This document shows, in pieces, positions 6,652 through 8,694 of a stretch of DNA of 8,694 bases. The first letter of the stretch is position 1, and each line of letters opens with the position of its first letter. Position numbers and translations under genes: made by a program. Origin of the DNA: Methylococcaceae bacterium (GTDB lineage: Bacteria; Pseudomonadota; Gammaproteobacteria; Methylococcales; Methylomonadaceae); NCBI GenBank assembly GCA_013138855.1, contig WTBX01000213.1, positions 1 through 8,694 of the forward strand. The letters are read 5' to 3'. Under the pieces are notes generated by a model, which saw only the letters and a program-made list of their open reading frames with translations, did not search any database and was not told the DNA's origin.

Positions 6652-7935
6652 TTAACGCTCCTCTAAAGCTAATAGAATTAAGGCGATCACCACTAAGGTG
6701 ATATTTTTGACGATGGGGGCAAAGGGATGTAGAAAATATTCAGGCAGTCCAAAGCTAATCACAATCGAATAGCCTGTAATGAGTAAGATTTGCAGGATTA
6801 ATAAATACTTGAAACGATAGCGGCATAAGGTAGCAATACCGATTAAGGCATCCATTATCGCCAAGCCGTAGAGTGAAAAGGCTGCGCCAAAACCTGTGAT
6901 TCCTAGCGGTACTAATAATTGATAACTTTGTTCTGCTGGATAAAGAAAGGCTGAGACAAAACCACTCCATAACCATAAAAAAGCCAATGTCAGCCTTAAG
7001 GTAATCGGCATAAAAAATAAACGTGCGTGCCATTGTTCGGCGATAGTCGCAGGATGATTGATGAGCTTTTCCTGCAAGCTATAAGGCTCGCGCTTAATAA
7101 ATTCGACAAAGGGTTGTTTATCAGCCGTATTACCGCGTAATAACATTTGCATACCATCCGCAGATAAAGCAGGAATATCTATATATTTCCCAAGACTTGC
7201 GAAAGGAATCACTAGGCTATGCGGTGCGCTGAAACTCGGTGGCGGTTTAAGCTGTAAACGTAGTCGCAATTGTTCTAGTAGTGTTTTAAAAGAAACAGGA
7301 TTTGCACCGACTAAATGTAATATTTGTTTCCCCTTAGTTTCAGGTTTCAAACAAACCAGCATCGTGCTAGTAATATCATCAACATGAACAGGCTGGAGCA
7401 TTTGTTCTCCGCCATCCATTAATACCGAAACAGGCAACGCCGCAAGCGCGTGAAATAAAGCCATACTTTGTGCGCCTTCACCATAAACAATCGAGGGCTG
7501 AAAAATAAACCAATCTAAATTAAGCGATTGCAATACTTCATCAGTCGCTCTTTTGGTTAAATGATAGGTTGATTCAGCTTGTTCATCTGCGCCTAATGCT
7601 GAGATTTGAATGACTTTTTTAACCCCTGCTTGTTCACAGGCTTTAAATAAAGCAATCGGTGCATTTTGATGTAAATCTATAAATTTCTGTTGTTTAGTTT
7701 CTGCAATAATGCCGACGCAATTCATCACCGCCTCTATATCTTTTAATAAAGGCAACCAGTCTTTTACGTTTTGCATTGTTGAAAAATCAGCTTTTAGCGC
7801 GTTAAGCTGTGAAGTGTGTTGATAGAGTTTAGCGGGATTTCTAACGCAGACCGTGACATCGTGTCCTTGTTGAATTAAAGCGCGTAAACAATGTCCGCCA
7901 ATAAAACCTGTTGCGCCAGTGAGTAGAATTTTCAT
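6652..7935 (-). CDS. SDR-family NAD(P)-binding protein fused to DoxX-like membrane domain
   Basis: This 427-residue two-part protein has an N-terminal atypical short-chain dehydrogenase domain (about 1-290). The dinucleotide loop is LLTGATGFIGGH, with Gly7, Gly10 and Gly13. A catalytic-type Tyr124-x3-Lys128 lies in STYHLTKRATDEV with a serine near 112, and the FQPSIVYGEG and VHVDDI motifs are typical of epimerase/NmrA-like SDRs. From about residue 310 the chain is hydrophobic, with about four membrane helices (ITLRLTLAFLWLWSGFVSAF; a stretch at 341-365; 367-392; 407-424) that resemble the DoxX-like family. The reductase would therefore be held at the cytoplasmic face of the inner membrane. 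An AAGGAAGG Shine-Dalgarno at 7939-7946 supports the ATG. It heads the three-gene unit with DUF2269 and DUF4166. The substrate is not known; a lipid, quinone or other hydrophobic molecule is a reasonable guess given the membrane domain. Confidence 0.85.
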   Translation of the reverse strand: MKILLTGATGFIGGHCLRALIQQGHDVTVCVRNPAKLYQHTSQLNALKADFSTMQNVKDWLPLLKDIEAVMNCVGIIAETKQQKFIDLHQNAPIALFKACEQAGVKKVIQISALGADEQAESTYHLTKRATDEVLQSLNLDWFIFQPSIVYGEGAQSMALFHALAALPVSVLMDGGEQMLQPVHVDDITSTMLVCLKPETKGKQILHLVGANPVSFKTLLEQLRLRLQLKPPPSFSAPHSLVIPFASLGKYIDIPALSADGMQMLLRGNTADKQPFVEFIKREPYSLQEKLINHPATIAEQWHARLFFMPITLRLTLAFLWLWSGFVSAFLYPAEQSYQLLVPLGITGFGAAFSLYGLAIMDALIGIATLCRYRFKYLLILQILLITGYSIVISFGLPEYFLHPFAPIVKNITLVVIALILLALEER

Positions 7936-7988
7936 GAACCTTCCTTATAGATTGATAAGTAAGGGTTAAGATAGTCTTATGATAAGTT

Positions 7989-8019
7989 TTATTCCTCCTG
8001 AATTATCATTGAGGAATAA
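7989..8019. promoter_or_regulatory. Inverted repeat in divergent intergenic region (candidate operator)
   Basis: Exact nine-base arms, ttattcctc (7989-7997) and gaggaataa (8011-8019), are separated by 13 bases. The arms are 22 bases apart start to start, about two helical turns, which suits binding of a dimeric regulator. The site lies between the divergent SDR gene and the membrane-protein gene, 53 bases before the SDR ATG, so it could control either. It could instead form an RNA hairpin, but no T-run follows. Confidence 0.4.
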
Positions 8020-8026
8020 TAAAATG

Positions 8027-8112
8027 ACGGAGACGCGACTTTTAGTCGCGCACGAGACAGAAAATCACGCTATTTGTTATAAATCGTGCGCGACTAAACA
8101 TCGCGTTTCCGT
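8027..8112. repeat. REP/MITE-like compound inverted repeat, copy 2
   Basis: The 28-base arms (8027-8054 and 8085-8112) match as an inverted repeat with three mismatches and enclose a 30-base AT-rich centre. The arms carry the same GGAGACGCGACTT and TAGTCGCGCACGAG sequence as copy 1, while the centre has diverged. The left arm also contains its own hairpin, CGCGACTttAGTCGCG. The element ends 23 bases before the ATG of the plus-strand membrane protein, so it forms part of that gene's leader or promoter region. No target-site duplication is obvious. Confidence 0.85.
8054..8083 (+). promoter_or_regulatory. Possible sigma-70 promoter within the repeat
   Basis: GAGACA at 8054-8059 matches four of six positions of TTGACA, and TATAAA at 8078-8083 matches five of six of TATAAT, with an 18-base spacer. 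Transcription would begin near 8090 and give a leader of roughly 45 bases before the plus-strand ATG at 8136. The -35 match is weak and AT-rich DNA yields such matches by chance, so this is only a suggestion. Confidence 0.25.
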
Positions 8113-8135
8113 GTTCCAATTAAAAAGAGAGCATT

Positions 8136-8537
8136 ATGTTTAAAACAATAGGCTTATTTATACGGCGCGAATATTTGTTATTTGCGTTATTGTTGGTTTC
8201 ATTATTTCCTGCGGTAATATTTGGGATGTTAGCTGATGTTGCTTCAATTCATTTATATTGTGCTGCGGGGAAAGGTGAATATTTACCGCAGCTTTCTAAG
8301 ACTATTTATGATGCTTTTGCTGGGTCTTTAGGGTTTATGTTTTGCGTGGCGATAAGTTTTTGGTTGTTGTCGGTGCTGTGGTTTGTGATTTCTGCCTGTA
8401 AAACTGACTCTGCGCTGGCTTTTCGTTTGCAGTTTTTGGCGGGTTTTTTGGTGCTGGGGTGTTTGTTTATGGGTTTGGTGGGGATGGTGATTTTAGCGTG
8501 GGCTTTGCCTTATATGCCTTTATGTGCGCGGATATAA
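8136..8537 (+). CDS. Small hypothetical membrane protein with three predicted helices
   Basis: This is an unrecognised 133-residue protein. Hydrophobic segments lie at about residues 13-33 (YLLFALLLVSLFPAVIFGML), 62-86 and 98-125 (LQFLAGFLVLGCLFMGLVGM). The basic pair Arg10-Arg11 before the first helix suggests a cytoplasmic N-terminus. The loop 35-58 contains DVASIHLYCAAGKGEYLPQL, and five cysteines occur along the chain, one just before the C-terminus (MPLCARI). An AAGAGAG at 8125-8131, four bases before the ATG, is a possible ribosome site. It is the only plus-strand gene and stands alone between two repeat elements. The coding sequence is G-rich in third positions compared with the minus-strand genes, but a single membrane protein makes that weak evidence of transfer. 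Function unknown. Confidence 0.65.
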   Translation: MFKTIGLFIRREYLLFALLLVSLFPAVIFGMLADVASIHLYCAAGKGEYLPQLSKTIYDAFAGSLGFMFCVAISFWLLSVLWFVISACKTDSALAFRLQFLAGFLVLGCLFMGLVGMVILAWALPYMPLCARI

Positions 8538-8547
8538 GCTAAAGAAT

Positions 8548-8605
8548 AAAAGGGGCAGAGTAACTTGATTGTTTGATTCTAAAATCAATTTACTCTGACC
8601 CCTTT
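8548..8605 (+). repeat. Long inverted repeat with GGGGTCAGAGTAA-type arms
   Basis: Left arm 8549-8570 (aaaggggcagagtaacttga and two more bases) and right arm 8583-8605 pair with one missing base and one mismatch around a 12-base loop. It starts 11 bases after the membrane-protein stop, so the stem could act as its transcription terminator, although no poly-T tail follows. The right arm's sequence (AATCAATTTACTCTGACCCC) is of a kind I associate with short repeats around Y1 (REP-associated) transposases; that link is memory-based and unverified here. Confidence 0.7.
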
Positions 8606-8694
8606 GGTTTACCTTTGGTTCTTCTGACCCCTTTGGTTCTTGACCCCTTTGGTTCTACTCTGACCCCTTTGGTTCTAAATCAATTTACTCCGAC
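8594..8694. repeat. Tandem units ending CCCCTTTGGTTCT, array runs off right edge
   Basis: Three copies of the identical 16-mer tgacccctttggttct lie at 8625-8640, 8641-8656 and 8661-8676. A variant copy is at 8594-8609 and a truncated one at 8611-8622. The copies are nearly contiguous, with 0-4 extra bases between. At 8677 the segment aaatcaatttactc, first seen at 8582-8595, returns, so a longer period of about 95 bases is superimposed. The array continues beyond the window. It looks like slippage or unequal exchange starting from the right arm of the adjacent hairpin. Confidence 0.85.

Noticed and set aside
6755..7033. Minus-strand frame of 92 codons
   Set aside because: A shifted frame inside the DoxX-like part of the SDR gene, which is intact in the main frame.
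8594..8694. Possible CRISPR array
   Set aside because: The units are nearly contiguous with 0-4 bases between them and no variable spacers of about 30 bases, so it is a simple tandem repeat.

Overview
The window looks like chromosomal DNA from an AT-rich gammaproteobacterium. The main clue is the gene order fmt, rsmB, a DUF4390 protein and ntrY on the minus strand. That order is familiar from gammaproteobacteria such as methanotrophs and sulfur oxidisers. The many short palindromic repeats, the Rpn/PD-(D/E)XK-type protein with a coiled-coil tail and the low G+C fit Methylococcales or Thiotrichales/Beggiatoa-like genomes. The lineage is an inference, because there is no rRNA and no search was possible.

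Layout, following minus-strand transcription from right to left. At 7935-5567 is a tight three-gene unit: an NAD(P)-binding SDR fused to a DoxX-like membrane domain, a DUF2269 membrane protein and a DUF4166 protein. At 5402-4410 is a lone ATP-grasp ligase of unknown substrate. At 4338-3478 is an Rpn/PDDEXK_2-like nuclease-fold protein. At 3337-1 is the housekeeping block: fmt (formyl-methionyl-tRNA), rsmB (16S rRNA m5C967), a secreted DUF4390 protein and the 5' part of ntrY, a nitrogen/redox-type sensor kinase that runs off the left edge. fmt/rsmB and DUF4390/ntrY overlap, so these pairs are probably translationally coupled. The only convincing plus-strand gene is a small three-helix membrane protein at 8136-8537.

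The most unusual content is repetitive DNA. Two copies of one compound inverted-repeat element (1032-1112 and 8027-8112) have nearly the same arms but different central segments. One lies between rsmB and the DUF4390 gene, the other in the divergent intergenic region at 8 kb. A separate perfect 33-base palindrome (967-999) lies inside the DUF4390 reading frame and encodes the basic start of its signal peptide. At the right edge, a hairpin built on a GGGG(T)CAGAGTAA motif is followed by a tandem series of units ending in CCCCTTTGGTTCT that runs out of the window.

I found no rRNA, tRNA, CRISPR array or intact transposase, and no recognisable defence system. The best candidates for undescribed biology are the SDR-DoxX/DUF2269/DUF4166 unit, the orphan ATP-grasp enzyme and the repeat families, one of which appears to have become coding sequence.
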